NCBI RefSeq assembly: GCF_025836975.1
Contig: NZ_CP107548.1
Span: 682,001-746,000, forward strand
DNA from: Pollutimonas sp. M17
GTDB lineage: Bacteria > Pseudomonadota > Gammaproteobacteria > Burkholderiales > Burkholderiaceae_B
Reading direction: 5' to 3'
DNA: 64,000 nt
Shown: piece by piece, positions 49,079 to 57,386 of the stretch
How the letters are laid out: every line of letters starts with the position of its first letter
Position numbering within the stretch: the first letter of the stretch is position 1
Notes under the pieces: generated by a model
The model's input: only the letters and a program-made list of their open reading frames with translations
Told to the model about the DNA's origin: nothing
The model's database searches: none
Program-made: the position numbers and the translations under genes

Positions 49079-50047
49079 TCAAATATCCAGGACAAGTTCT
49101 GGCGAGCATGCCCGGGACACGCAGCTTATGATCCGATCGTGTTGCTCGCTTTCAGACAATACGAAATCGCGGTGATCGGCTTCGCCTTCCAGCAAGCCCA
49201 CCTGACAAGATCCACAGCTGCCACTCTCGCAAGAACTGGCGATGTGAACTCCCGCATTGCGTAAGGTCTGTAGCAGGGTGTCCTGGGCCGGCACGGTAAG
49301 TTTCATTCCAGACTTGGCCAAGCGCACGGTGAATGCCTGATCATCAGGCCGAGGTTTGGGTTTGAGCGCGCAAAAATCCTCAAAGTGCACGCTTGACGAA
49401 GGCCAATGTCCTGCCATATCGCGTACGGCTTGCATAAGCGGGCTCGGCCCGCAGCAATATAAATGGGTGCGATCCGGCTTTTCCAGCATGGGCCACAAGT
49501 CCAGGCGGCGATCGGGCTTGCCTTCGTCGTGGTGAATGACGACCTTCCCTTTGAACTCCGGTTTTTCCCAATCTTCCATGAATGAAGTTTCTTGCAAAGA
49601 ACGCGTGCAGTAATAGAGCTTGAATGATTTGCTTCCTGCGGCAGACAAGGCCAGCAGCATTGAGCGTATTGGTGTAATGCCAATTCCGCCGGCGATGAAC
49701 AGGTATCGGGCGGCGTCCGGAACGAGCGGGAAAGCGTTTCGCGGTTCGGAGGCGAGTATGGTGTCGCCTACTTTCAGGGTGTCGACCATACTCTTCGAGC
49801 CTCCCCGTCCAGCGGCATCCCGCTTTACGGCTATGACATAGCGATTACGCTCGGTTGGCGCATTGCACAGCGAGTATTGACGCAACAACTCATTCGGGGT
49901 CTCCACGAATATATGAGAGCCCGCAAGGAAGATGGGGAGCTCGCCGCCGTCCGGCCGCTGCAACTGAAAGCTCATGGTATCGTTCGCAATCTTGTTGGCG
50001 GCGGTAACAAGCAGCGGCATATTTGCGATTTGTTTTGCTTCAGACAT
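49079..50047 (-). CDS. Phthalate dioxygenase reductase-type FMN/[2Fe-2S] protein
   Basis: The 322-residue protein has the domain order FMN-NAD-ferredoxin of phthalate dioxygenase reductase. Seen: RQYSLCNAP (56-64, FMN), AGGIGITPIRSM (119-130, NAD) and plant-type cluster ligands C273, C278, C281 and C309. It passes electrons from NADH to the Rieske oxygenase encoded two genes upstream. The operon order is oxygenase-decarboxylase-reductase. Confidence 0.95.
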   Translation of the reverse strand: MSEAKQIANMPLLVTAANKIANDTMSFQLQRPDGGELPIFLAGSHIFVETPNELLRQYSLCNAPTERNRYVIAVKRDAAGRGGSKSMVDTLKVGDTILASEPRNAFPLVPDAARYLFIAGGIGITPIRSMLLALSAAGSKSFKLYYCTRSLQETSFMEDWEKPEFKGKVVIHHDEGKPDRRLDLWPMLEKPDRTHLYCCGPSPLMQAVRDMAGHWPSSSVHFEDFCALKPKPRPDDQAFTVRLAKSGMKLTVPAQDTLLQTLRNAGVHIASSCESGSCGSCQVGLLEGEADHRDFVLSESEQHDRIISCVSRACSPELVLDI

Positions 50048-50110
50048 GATGATTTCTCTGTTTGAAACCCGGGGGGACGGGTTCCAGGCTATCGACAGGC
50101 GTTTTTCTCG

Positions 50111-51106
50111 CTAGACCTTATGGCGCTCAAGTGTTCCAGGTGCGAAGAGCTCTTCTATCTTGAGAAGCCGCTCTGCTGTGCCATGCTTGTGCGCATACTG
50201 CACGACTGCGCTCAATGCCTTCTGGTTTTCGGCCACTCCGTATGGCCAGTAGTCGGCTCCCATCTGGGATCGAGTTTGCTCCATCCAGGGGCCGAGCCAG
50301 GGGAAGGTAATAGGCAATGCGGCAATGTTCTCCAGCGCTGCTACCGCTATTTCCTTGGCCTTGATGAATGCTGTGTAGACTGAGTTCGCCAGCCAGGGAT
50401 GAGCATGCACCAGCTCTCGCCGGATACCGATGACATGCATTATGGGAAATATCCCTGTGCGCGCGAAATACTCGGCCTCGGCGGCTTGGTAATCCGGAAA
50501 TAGCCTTTTAACCATGGGCACGCCTTCATTGAAGCAACGGGGAGGGCGCATTGCGATCAGAGCGTCCAGCTTCCCCTCTCGCAGCCAGGAGTCCAGAGTT
50601 GCATCTGATGAAATGGAGGAGACTTGTATAGCGGGCGGCAGATTGAGTGCGAGCTTTTCCACACGGCCGGGTTGTTCGAGTCCGCCCTGGAACCATTCGA
50701 AATCCCACGGCTCCACGCCGTAATCCTGGGACAGGAGTGCGCGTGCCCACAAGGCTGCGGTAATTTGGTATTCGGGAACTCCTACGCGTTTCCCCTTGAG
50801 GTCTACCGGGGAGTCGATGCCGCGATCTGTGCGTATATAAATAGCCGAATGGCGGAAGGTGCGAGAAATGAAAACCGGTATCGCAACGTAGGGCATTTCT
50901 ACGCCGCGGCTAAGGTTTAGAATATATGAACTGAGCGACAGTTCGCAGACATCGAACTCTTGGTTCCGGTATGCGCGGAAGAAAAGCTCCTCCGGCTCCA
51001 TGGTCATGAAGTTCAGGTCGCAGCCTTCAATAAGAACGCGGCCATCACATATCGCTTGAACGCGATCATAATCACCGCAGGCCAGGGTGATGGGCAATTT
51101 TTTCAC
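50111..51106 (-). CDS. 4,5-Dihydroxyphthalate decarboxylase homologue
   Basis: The protein begins KKLPITLACGDYDRVQAICDGRV and continues with VEMPYVAIPVFISRTFRHSAIYIRTDRGI, close to the Pht5/OphC family, a periplasmic-binding-protein fold that is a cytosolic decarboxylase (no signal peptide here, as expected). The start used is a GTG with AGGAG six bases upstream, giving 331 residues; an in-frame ATG five codons earlier (51121) has no ribosome site. In phthalate degraders it converts 4,5-dihydroxyphthalate to protocatechuate. The true substrate here may be a related dihydroxy dicarboxylate. Confidence 0.88.
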   Translation of the reverse strand: MKKLPITLACGDYDRVQAICDGRVLIEGCDLNFMTMEPEELFFRAYRNQEFDVCELSLSSYILNLSRGVEMPYVAIPVFISRTFRHSAIYIRTDRGIDSPVDLKGKRVGVPEYQITAALWARALLSQDYGVEPWDFEWFQGGLEQPGRVEKLALNLPPAIQVSSISSDATLDSWLREGKLDALIAMRPPRCFNEGVPMVKRLFPDYQAAEAEYFARTGIFPIMHVIGIRRELVHAHPWLANSVYTAFIKAKEIAVAALENIAALPITFPWLGPWMEQTRSQMGADYWPYGVAENQKALSAVVQYAHKHGTAERLLKIEELFAPGTLERHKV

Positions 51107-51200
51107 GGCTTTCTCCTGCATAGGTCAATGCACAAGCAAGTTTTTTTATAAAGTAAGGTCGACGCGGATGGATCATGTCTGCATCGAGCCCGGCTTTGCC

Positions 51201-52511
51201 TTATGTGGCGCTTTCGGTTTCCTTGCTGCGATTGAGGGGCAAGCCCGTGATCAGCGTGCGCCAATCCGTTTCCTTTTCGGCGATTCCTTCGTAGGAACGG
51301 ATATCTGCGAACGGGGTGCTGCGGCCAATCGTGCCGATTGCGGGTTTGCCTTCCAGGATGCCTTGTGCCGCTTCGACCATGATTCGGCGGAACTCGACGA
51401 TGGCGATATCGCTCGCGCCTAGCCTGTCGTCGGATCGGTTAGCGATTCTCCCCATGGTTTCCCACATTGCAATATCCTGATTGGGTATGCCACGAAGACC
51501 GGTGAAGTCGCCTAGCTTCATCGCCTTGCGATCCTGAAGATAATCGTTGTCGCGTGAGCGTACACGGTGAAACTTCTCATCCAGGTCTATTCCCACCTGA
51601 GCTCCGCAGAACTTGCGCCAGCTTTCCTGGTCGATGCCAATGCCTGGCGTCGTATCGTCGCTCCAGGCTATGAAGTACAGGAAGGTATTGATGTCATCGA
51701 TCGGGACCGTATACTGGATGAGGCTGTACTGGCTATTTGGCGGAATTTGTACGGTAATGGGCGCGATGAAGTTGGTCACCCGTAAATAGTTGTGCGTATC
51801 GGCGTTTGTGATTGGACGCCGAATGGCAACATAGCTCATCCCGTAATCGGTATGCTGGACCTGGATGCGTGGCGATTTGTCCGTTGAGGGACGAGTCATG
51901 TATGCATCGGTCATCCCCGCATTTGTTACGCGGGCCGGTCGGATATCGGTGGAGTGCAAGCTAGAGCTGTGAGCTGAATCTATGGCTCCTTCCAACACCT
52001 GGGCCCAATTGCATCCCACATGCACCTTGACGATGCTTACTTTGGCTTTTGAGCCATTGGCGAAACCTGGGCGTTCAAATTCGGGCATGGCGTCAGGCGG
52101 CCCCATATATACCCATACCAATCCGTTGGCTTCGCGCACGGGGTAGGATTTATGTTTGACCTTTTCCGCCAGCGCACTGCCGTCGGGCTCGGAGGGCATA
52201 TCGACCACATTGCCGTCCACGTCCATCTTCCAGCCATGATAGAGGCACCGTAGTCCACATTCCTCGTTACGGCCATACACCAGAGAGGCGCGCCGGTGCG
52301 GGCAGAACTCGTCGAGTAGTCCGACACGGCCATCGCTATCCCGGAACGCAACCAGGTTTTCGCCCAGTATGCGTACTCGTACGGGATTGCCGTCAGCCTC
52401 GGGTACCTCTTCCACCAAACAGGCTGGTAGCCAATGGCGCCTCATTATCTGCCCCATCGCCGCGTCGCCTTCGACTCGGCACAGCAGTTCATTTTCTTCG
52501 TGGGTCAACAC
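51201..52511 (-). CDS. Rieske non-heme iron oxygenase, phthalate 4,5-dioxygenase type
   Basis: The 436-residue protein has the Rieske ligands C70-P-H72 and C89-L-Y-H92 and the mononuclear iron triad region D178-x2-H181-x4-H186 (IDSAHSSSLHS). A single-chain oxygenase of this length with no beta subunit gene nearby is the phthalate dioxygenase group, paired with a PDR-type reductase. It would make the ring cis-diol. The start is a GTG with AAGGAG eight bases upstream. It is the first gene of the minus-strand operon, facing the divergent promoter with twin palindromes. Confidence 0.94.
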   Translation of the reverse strand: MLTHEENELLCRVEGDAAMGQIMRRHWLPACLVEEVPEADGNPVRVRILGENLVAFRDSDGRVGLLDEFCPHRRASLVYGRNEECGLRCLYHGWKMDVDGNVVDMPSEPDGSALAEKVKHKSYPVREANGLVWVYMGPPDAMPEFERPGFANGSKAKVSIVKVHVGCNWAQVLEGAIDSAHSSSLHSTDIRPARVTNAGMTDAYMTRPSTDKSPRIQVQHTDYGMSYVAIRRPITNADTHNYLRVTNFIAPITVQIPPNSQYSLIQYTVPIDDINTFLYFIAWSDDTTPGIGIDQESWRKFCGAQVGIDLDEKFHRVRSRDNDYLQDRKAMKLGDFTGLRGIPNQDIAMWETMGRIANRSDDRLGASDIAIVEFRRIMVEAAQGILEGKPAIGTIGRSTPFADIRSYEGIAEKETDWRTLITGLPLNRSKETESAT

Positions 52512-52587
52512 CGTACTTTCTCCTTGCCCTTGCTATGTTGCATGACGCCGATTCTGCGGATCAGGTCTCCACAGATAAATCATCAGC

Positions 52588-52617
52588 TGTACATATAATT
52601 AGATATCTAAGTATAAT
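52588..52617 (+). promoter_or_regulatory. Putative promoter of the FAH/extradiol operon
   Basis: TGTACA (52588-52593) and TATAAT (52612-52617) are 18 bases apart on the plus strand, upstream of the FAH-family gene. The -10 box lies between the two operator-like dyads. On the other strand TTGACG (52644-52639) could be the -35 of the oxygenase operon, but its -10 is less clear. Confidence 0.5.
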
Positions 52618-52631
52618 ATTAGTGATCTAAT
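52598..52631. promoter_or_regulatory. Twin operator: two ATTAGnnATCTAA dyads 20 bp apart
   Basis: TTAGATATCTAA (52599-52610, perfect palindrome) and ATTAGTGATCTAAT (52618-52631) share ATTAGnnATCTAA. Their centres are exactly 20 bp apart, two helical turns, and flank the -10 box TATAAT. They lie between the divergently transcribed oxygenase and FAH-family operons, the expected place for the cluster's MarR repressor. Confidence 0.7.
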
Positions 52632-52699
52632 TATTTTCCGTCAAGCATGATTTGAAACTCAATGACTGGGACGGCTTCTATCGCTCAAAGGAGACATGT

Positions 52700-53539
52700 A
52701 TGCGCTACATCAGTTTTATTCACGAAGGTCAGGCTGTATTGGGTATCAGGGAGGGGAAGAAGATTCATATACTCGGCAATGAATTGCTTGATTCCTTGCT
52801 TGCAAGAGGAGCGGACCTGGCGGAGTACGGACGAAATCAGCCTTATGCGGCTACGCTGGATGAGGCACAGGTAAAGGAATTCCTTCCGCCCCTGGTTCGA
52901 CCTCCCAAGATCTTCTGCGTAGGCTTGAACTATGCGGACCATACCAAGGAGAGTGATTACGAACAGCCCGACTATCCCACGATTTTTCCGCGCTACCACA
53001 GCAGTCTGGTTGCTCATCAAGAACCCATTGTTCGGCCACTGGCCTCGGATTCACTGGACTTCGAGGGGGAAATGGCAGTGGTTCTTACCGGTGGTGGACG
53101 GCATATTGCCAAAGAGGATGCTCTGCGATGGGTGGCGGGTTACTCGGTATTCAACGATGGATCGGTAAGGGAGTATCAATTCAAATCGCCGCAATGGACG
53201 ATAGGCAAGAATTTTGACAATACGGGCGCCTTTGGTCCGGACCTGGTCACGGCTGACGAGCTACCTCCAGGAGGGCGTGGATTGATATTGGAGACTCGCC
53301 TGAATGGCGTGGTGGTACAAAGTGCTTCAACCGACGACATGCTGTTCGATGTAGCCACGCTTATTTCCATTCTCAGCGAAGCCATTTCTCTTGAGGCGGG
53401 CGATGTCATTGTTACCGGAACACCATCGGGCATAGGCTGGGCTCGGGATCCCCGATTGTTGATGCGCGAAGGCGACATCTGCGAGGTGTCGATCTCACAA
53501 ATAGGCACCTTGCGGAACTCAATCGAGAACGAGCGATAA
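52700..53539 (+). CDS. Fumarylacetoacetate hydrolase (FAH) family protein
   Basis: The start at 52700 (MRYISFIHEGQ) has AAGGAG seven bases upstream and gives 279 residues. Metal ligands E122, E124 (LDFEGEMAVVL) and D153 (VFNDGSVREYQ) match the FAH superfamily, and GTPSGIGWARDP is the usual late motif. Members hydrolyse C-C bonds of ring-cleavage products or act as acylpyruvate hydrolases. In this cluster the likely substrate is the product of the downstream extradiol dioxygenase. Confidence 0.9.
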   Translation: MRYISFIHEGQAVLGIREGKKIHILGNELLDSLLARGADLAEYGRNQPYAATLDEAQVKEFLPPLVRPPKIFCVGLNYADHTKESDYEQPDYPTIFPRYHSSLVAHQEPIVRPLASDSLDFEGEMAVVLTGGGRHIAKEDALRWVAGYSVFNDGSVREYQFKSPQWTIGKNFDNTGAFGPDLVTADELPPGGRGLILETRLNGVVVQSASTDDMLFDVATLISILSEAISLEAGDVIVTGTPSGIGWARDPRLLMREGDICEVSISQIGTLRNSIENER

Positions 53540-53547
53540 GGGAGCGG

Positions 53548-53571
53548 ATTCCTATTGAGATTCCTATTGAG
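53548..53571 (+). repeat. Tandem duplication of a 12-mer
   Basis: ATTCCTATTGAG occurs twice in a row in the gap between the FAH-family gene and the extradiol dioxygenase gene. A small slippage duplication; no function is apparent. Confidence 0.9.
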
Positions 53572-53597
53572 TATCCCAGCAAGGAGAGGAGCAGATT

Positions 53598-54542
53598 ATG
53601 AGTTCCATAAACAATAGCGCCGGCTTGGCTGATGTCAGCGTACATTCAATCGATCGGTTTGTCCTGACTGTGCCCGACTTGAAGGCCGCGGTGCATTTTT
53701 ATACGGCCTTCGGTCTCGATGTGTCGAATGAAGGCGGCAAGCTGATCATCAAGGCAGCAGATGGCCATGCCTGGGGCATGGTCGAGCAAGGCCGGCGCAA
53801 AGCGCTAAAGTACCTGAGTTTCAACTGCTTCGAAGCCGACCTGCCTTTGCTTCGCAAACAATTGAAAACGGCGGGTGCACGCGACGCGGAGTCTCTGGAT
53901 TTAACCGGTTCGACTGATTACTGGTTTTATGACCCTGACGGCAATTTGCTGCATGTACAGGCCGGACCTAAAACATCTCCCGATACCAAGGCCCCCAATC
54001 CATGCGTAAACATCGCTGCGAATGAGCGGGGGGCGCCAAGGCGCGGAGATATGGCAAAGGTGCGGCCTCGCCGACTGTCTCACGTCTTGCTGTTTTCGTC
54101 CGATGTTTCTCGCAGTATCGATTTTTATTGTCGAGGACTCGGATTGCGGCTTTCCGATAGGTCGCAAGATATAGTGGCATTTCTGCATGCACCTCATGGT
54201 TGTGATCACCATTTGGTTGCGTTCGCCAAGAGCTCGGTGCGCGGTTGGCATCATTCTTCCTGGGATGTCGATGGCGTTGACGAGGTGGGGTTGGGAGCGG
54301 AGCAAATGGCGATAGCAGGTTACACAGAAGGATGGGGAACGGGACGTCATGTGCTCGGGTCGAATTACTTCCATTATGTGCGCGACCCGTGGGGTTCGTT
54401 CGCGGAGTACTCGGCTCACATAGACTATATAGAAGCTGGTTATCAATGGGCGGGGCGTGATCATCCGCCTGAGAACTCCCTTTACCTATGGGGACCGAAA
54501 GTTCCTTCCTACTTCATCGAAAACTCTGAAGTGGAACGGTAA
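53598..54542 (+). CDS. Two-domain extradiol (VOC) ring-cleavage dioxygenase
   Basis: The 314-residue protein has two vicinal-oxygen-chelate domains (about 15-125 and 160-280). In the second domain the Fe(II) triad of type I extradiol dioxygenases is visible: H162 (LSHVLLF), H218 or H219 (GWHHSSWDV) and E270 (FAEYS). It would cleave a catechol next to its hydroxyls. The ribosome site AAGGAGAGGAG is strong. It follows the FAH-family gene by 58 bp and shares the twin-operator promoter. Protocatechuate 4,5-dioxygenase is a different family, so the ring substrate is probably another catechol. Confidence 0.92.
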   Translation: MSSINNSAGLADVSVHSIDRFVLTVPDLKAAVHFYTAFGLDVSNEGGKLIIKAADGHAWGMVEQGRRKALKYLSFNCFEADLPLLRKQLKTAGARDAESLDLTGSTDYWFYDPDGNLLHVQAGPKTSPDTKAPNPCVNIAANERGAPRRGDMAKVRPRRLSHVLLFSSDVSRSIDFYCRGLGLRLSDRSQDIVAFLHAPHGCDHHLVAFAKSSVRGWHHSSWDVDGVDEVGLGAEQMAIAGYTEGWGTGRHVLGSNYFHYVRDPWGSFAEYSAHIDYIEAGYQWAGRDHPPENSLYLWGPKVPSYFIENSEVER

Positions 54543-54783
54543 TATCAGGAGGGGTACGCGCAATAGCGAAACGGGAGCGTGGCATTTTTTCTAACGCCTT
54601 TTCATTGTGATGCCTTTGACGCTGCTCCGGTTTTCGATGCCTCTGCCGGAGGCGCCGACAGGCTGCCCAGCACCTGGGCGGCCTGTCTTGCCAAGGCGCG
54701 CTGGGCGCATGGACGCCGAGCGCATAGATGAACATGGCGGAAGGCCGGCCAAGGGCTAGCTTCATGAAGCCCCACACATGAAA

Positions 54784-55104
54784 TCAGCGGCGCCGGCGAT
54801 CATGGCGGTCATGGCCGCGCCCCTTGCCCCGGTCGTATGAAGGCCGGTTCTGCCCGCTGTTCCAGTTTCGTCCGCGGCGTTTGTCGCGGTCTTCCGTCAG
54901 GACATTGCCGAGCACGCCGCCCGCGGCCGCGCCGCCCAGGGTGTAAAGGGGATCGCCGCCGGAGAACACGGCGCCGGTGGCGGCGCCCAGCCCCGCGCCC
55001 AGCAGCGTATTGCTGGATTTTCGGTCGTGAGTGGCGCAGCCGGCCGCGGCCAGCGACATCAGGCCTATGGCGGCGATGCGTACGATAGTGCGTTGCAGTG
55101 TCAT
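54784..55104 (-). CDS. Glycine-zipper 2TM lipoprotein
   Basis: The start at 55104 gives 106 residues with a lipobox in LMSLAAAGCATH (acylated C at about 22). A glycine-zipper hairpin follows (LGAGLGAATGAVF...GGAAAGGVLGNVL), then a basic Arg/Gly/His-rich tail ending DRHDRRRR. This layout is typical of OsmB/YmgG-like envelope lipoproteins of unknown function. Single gene, at the right edge of the low-GC catabolic segment. Confidence 0.85.
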   Translation of the reverse strand: MTLQRTIVRIAAIGLMSLAAAGCATHDRKSSNTLLGAGLGAATGAVFSGGDPLYTLGGAAAGGVLGNVLTEDRDKRRGRNWNSGQNRPSYDRGKGRGHDRHDRRRR

Positions 55105-55258
55105 GGCGTACTCCTGTCTGTTGTTGACGAAGCCAGAGTAGCCATGCGTTTTCATGCAAACAAGGGCCAGGCGGGCGTTTGCAGCCCATTGAAATATCTA
55201 CCGTCCCGCCGGGCGGTTTTGTAATGGTTTTGTGTCAAATGCGCGGCCCTCACGCAAC

Positions 55259-55322
55259 GCGGGGCGGAATGATCCGCCCCGCTAAGGTATTGCCAACCCG
55301 CCGGCCGATGGCAGCCGGCGGG
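55259..55322 (-). terminator. Two consecutive hairpins after the Bug gene
   Basis: CCCGCCGGC/GCCGGCGGG (55297-55305 with 55314-55322, 9 bp) and GCGGGGCGGA/TCCGCCCCGC (55259-55268 with 55273-55282, 10 bp, ATGA loop) are both perfect. They follow the Bug stop by 14 and 54 bp on the minus strand. No T-run follows either. Confidence 0.6.
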
Positions 55323-55336
55323 CCTGCCGTTCCAGC

Positions 55337-56320
55337 CTATTCCAGCTTGATGCCGGCCTCCTTCACGACCTTGGCCCAGTTGGCCACCTGCGTCTTCAGC
55401 CAGCCGCCGAACTCGTCCGGCGTCATCTGGATGGGCTGGGCGCCCAGTGTTTCAAGTTTCGCCTGCACGTCGGGCATCTGGATGATCTTGGCCATTTCGG
55501 CGTTCAGCTTGTCCACGATGGGCTTGGGTGTTCCCGCGGGAGCGAGTACGCCTTGCCAACTGCCCGTGACGAAGCCCGGGATCATCTCGCTGACGGTGGG
55601 CACGTCCGGAAGCTGGGGCAGCCGCTTCTCGCTGGTGACGGCCAGCAGCCTGATCTTGCCGCTCTTGACGTGGGGGTAGGTGGCGACCATGCCATTGGTG
55701 GTGGCGTCGACCTGGCCGCCGATCAGGTCGGTCAGTGCTTGCGCGCCGCCCTTGTAAGGAATGTAGCCCCATTCGACGCCGGTTTTCTGGGCGAACAGGA
55801 CGCCGGCCATATGCGGTGCGCTGCCCATGCCGGCCGCGGCGGCGAAGTTCATCGCGCCCTTCTTTTCCTTGGCATAGGCGACGAGCTCTTCCTGGGTCTT
55901 GACCGGCAGGGAGTTCGTGGTCACCAGCAGGTGAGGCGAATAGGCCAGCATGGAAACCGGTGCCAGGTCTTTAATGGGATCGAACGGCATATTGGGGTAG
56001 ACACTGGGGCTGATGCTCAGGTTGCCCAGGTCCAGCAGCAGCAAGGTGTAGCCGTCGGGCTGCGACCGCACGACATAGTCCGCGCCTATATTGCCGTTGG
56101 CGCCGGCACGATTTTCCACCACGACGGTTTGTCCCAGTGCCTGGCCCAGCTTGTCGCCCACCAGCCGGCCCAGCACATCCGAGGTGCCGCCCGCGGGGAA
56201 GGGCACGATCAGCTTGATGGGCTTGTCGGGATAATTGGCGGCATCGGATTGGGCCAGCGCGGGCGCGCCGGCTACGGCGATGCAGCAGGCCGCGATTGCT
56301 GTTTTGACGAATGTCTTCAT
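55337..56320 (-). CDS. Bug-type (TctC) periplasmic substrate-binding protein
   Basis: The start at 56320 (MKTFVKTAIAACCIAVAGAPALAQ) directly precedes a signal peptide and gives 327 residues. The motifs YPDKPIKLIVPFPAGGTSDVLGR and VVVENRAGANGNIGADYV are typical. It lies downstream of a GntR regulator on the same strand and close to a divergent mandelate racemase-like gene. It probably captures the acid that enzyme degrades (inference from context). Confidence 0.92.
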   Translation of the reverse strand: MKTFVKTAIAACCIAVAGAPALAQSDAANYPDKPIKLIVPFPAGGTSDVLGRLVGDKLGQALGQTVVVENRAGANGNIGADYVVRSQPDGYTLLLLDLGNLSISPSVYPNMPFDPIKDLAPVSMLAYSPHLLVTTNSLPVKTQEELVAYAKEKKGAMNFAAAAGMGSAPHMAGVLFAQKTGVEWGYIPYKGGAQALTDLIGGQVDATTNGMVATYPHVKSGKIRLLAVTSEKRLPQLPDVPTVSEMIPGFVTGSWQGVLAPAGTPKPIVDKLNAEMAKIIQMPDVQAKLETLGAQPIQMTPDEFGGWLKTQVANWAKVVKEAGIKLE

Positions 56321-56465
56321 GAAATCTCCTCGGCGGCGCTTGTGGCGCCACATGCTTTGGTTGGTGATCGAATTTTTATTACGCGGGGATTATCATAGCT
56401 ACTTGTCAGTTGTCGGACAAGAAGAATTATCGATTTTTACCGGATATTTTTTCTTTTCCTGCTTT

Positions 56466-57221
56466 TTATGATGAATCGGGCGGGGCCCCGGCCGTTTCGG
56501 ACGCGCGCTTGAGCCGGTCGCGGCTGTTGCTCAGATGCCGGTGCATGGCGGAACGAGCGCCCTCGGCGTCCTTGTCGGCGATCGCCTGGAAAATGGCCTG
56601 ATGTTCCAGGTCCACTTTTTTCAGGTAGGCGTTTCGCGCGGCGGAATCGCTCTTGTACATGCCGATGCGCGAGCGCGGAATGGCCATCATGCCCAGATAA
56701 GCGAACAATTCGATGAAATAGCGGTTGTTGGTGGCCTGGGCGATTTCCTGATGGAAGCTGAAGTCGGCGTCGACGCCATCCTCTTGTGTATCCACGACCC
56801 GGCCCATTTGTTCCAGAGCCTGGCGCAGGCGTGCCAACTGAGCCGGGCTGCGGCGTTCGGCCGCCAGCGCCGCCGCCTCGGACTCCAGGCTGGTGCGCAG
56901 TTCGAGCAGGCTGATGACTTCCTTGACGGTGTCCAGCTCGCCGGGATCGATGCGAAACGGTGCTGTGGATGAGGCATCCAGGACGAATACGCCGACGCCC
57001 TGGCGGGCTGATGCCAGACCGGCGCTTTTGAGGCTGGAAACGGCCTCGCGCACCACGGTCCGGCTCACGCCATAGGAAGCGACCATGTCATGTTCGCTGG
57101 GCAGCTTGTCGCCGGGCTTCAGGTCGCCGCGGGCGATGCGGTCGCTCAAGTCCTTGGCCAACTGCGCAGCCAGGCTTTTGGGCCGCTGTAGAGAGAGGGA
57201 GGGACGGATCAATGAGGCCAT
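56466..57221 (-). CDS. GntR family (FadR/FCD subgroup) transcriptional regulator
   Basis: The 251-residue protein has an N-terminal winged HTH with LKPGDKLPSEHDMVASYGVSRTVVREAVSSLKSAG (in pieces; about 34-70) and a C-terminal FCD domain with metal-site candidates in DADFSFHQEIA, LEHQAIFQAI and AMHRHL. It is divergent from the enolase-superfamily gene across 165 bp and upstream of a Bug gene, the usual layout for sugar-acid catabolic loci. Confidence 0.93.
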   Translation of the reverse strand: MASLIRPSLSLQRPKSLAAQLAKDLSDRIARGDLKPGDKLPSEHDMVASYGVSRTVVREAVSSLKSAGLASARQGVGVFVLDASSTAPFRIDPGELDTVKEVISLLELRTSLESEAAALAAERRSPAQLARLRQALEQMGRVVDTQEDGVDADFSFHQEIAQATNNRYFIELFAYLGMMAIPRSRIGMYKSDSAARNAYLKKVDLEHQAIFQAIADKDAEGARSAMHRHLSNSRDRLKRASETAGAPPDSS

Positions 57222-57386
57222 GGCCGCGCGAAAAGAATGCTCGATGGCCCATTATAGCTGTCCGCTTGTATGATGACAGGCTGAAGCGGCCCGCCAGTGT
57301 CCGCCCGCATGCGGGCACGCTTCTTTCCCGATACGCATCCTTCATCGCAGTAAATACGGTCAACATTTCATTCTGGAGTATTTATC

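Noticed and set aside
48929..49264. 111-codon plus-strand frame between the Bug and reductase genes
   Set aside because: Two thirds of it is antisense to the reductase's ferredoxin domain; the rest has no recognisable gene.
44296..54542. Assignment of the whole cluster as a standard phthalate (oph/pht) operon
   Set aside because: The extra flavin monooxygenase, extradiol VOC dioxygenase and FAH-family hydrolase are not part of that pathway, and no protocatechuate dioxygenase is present.
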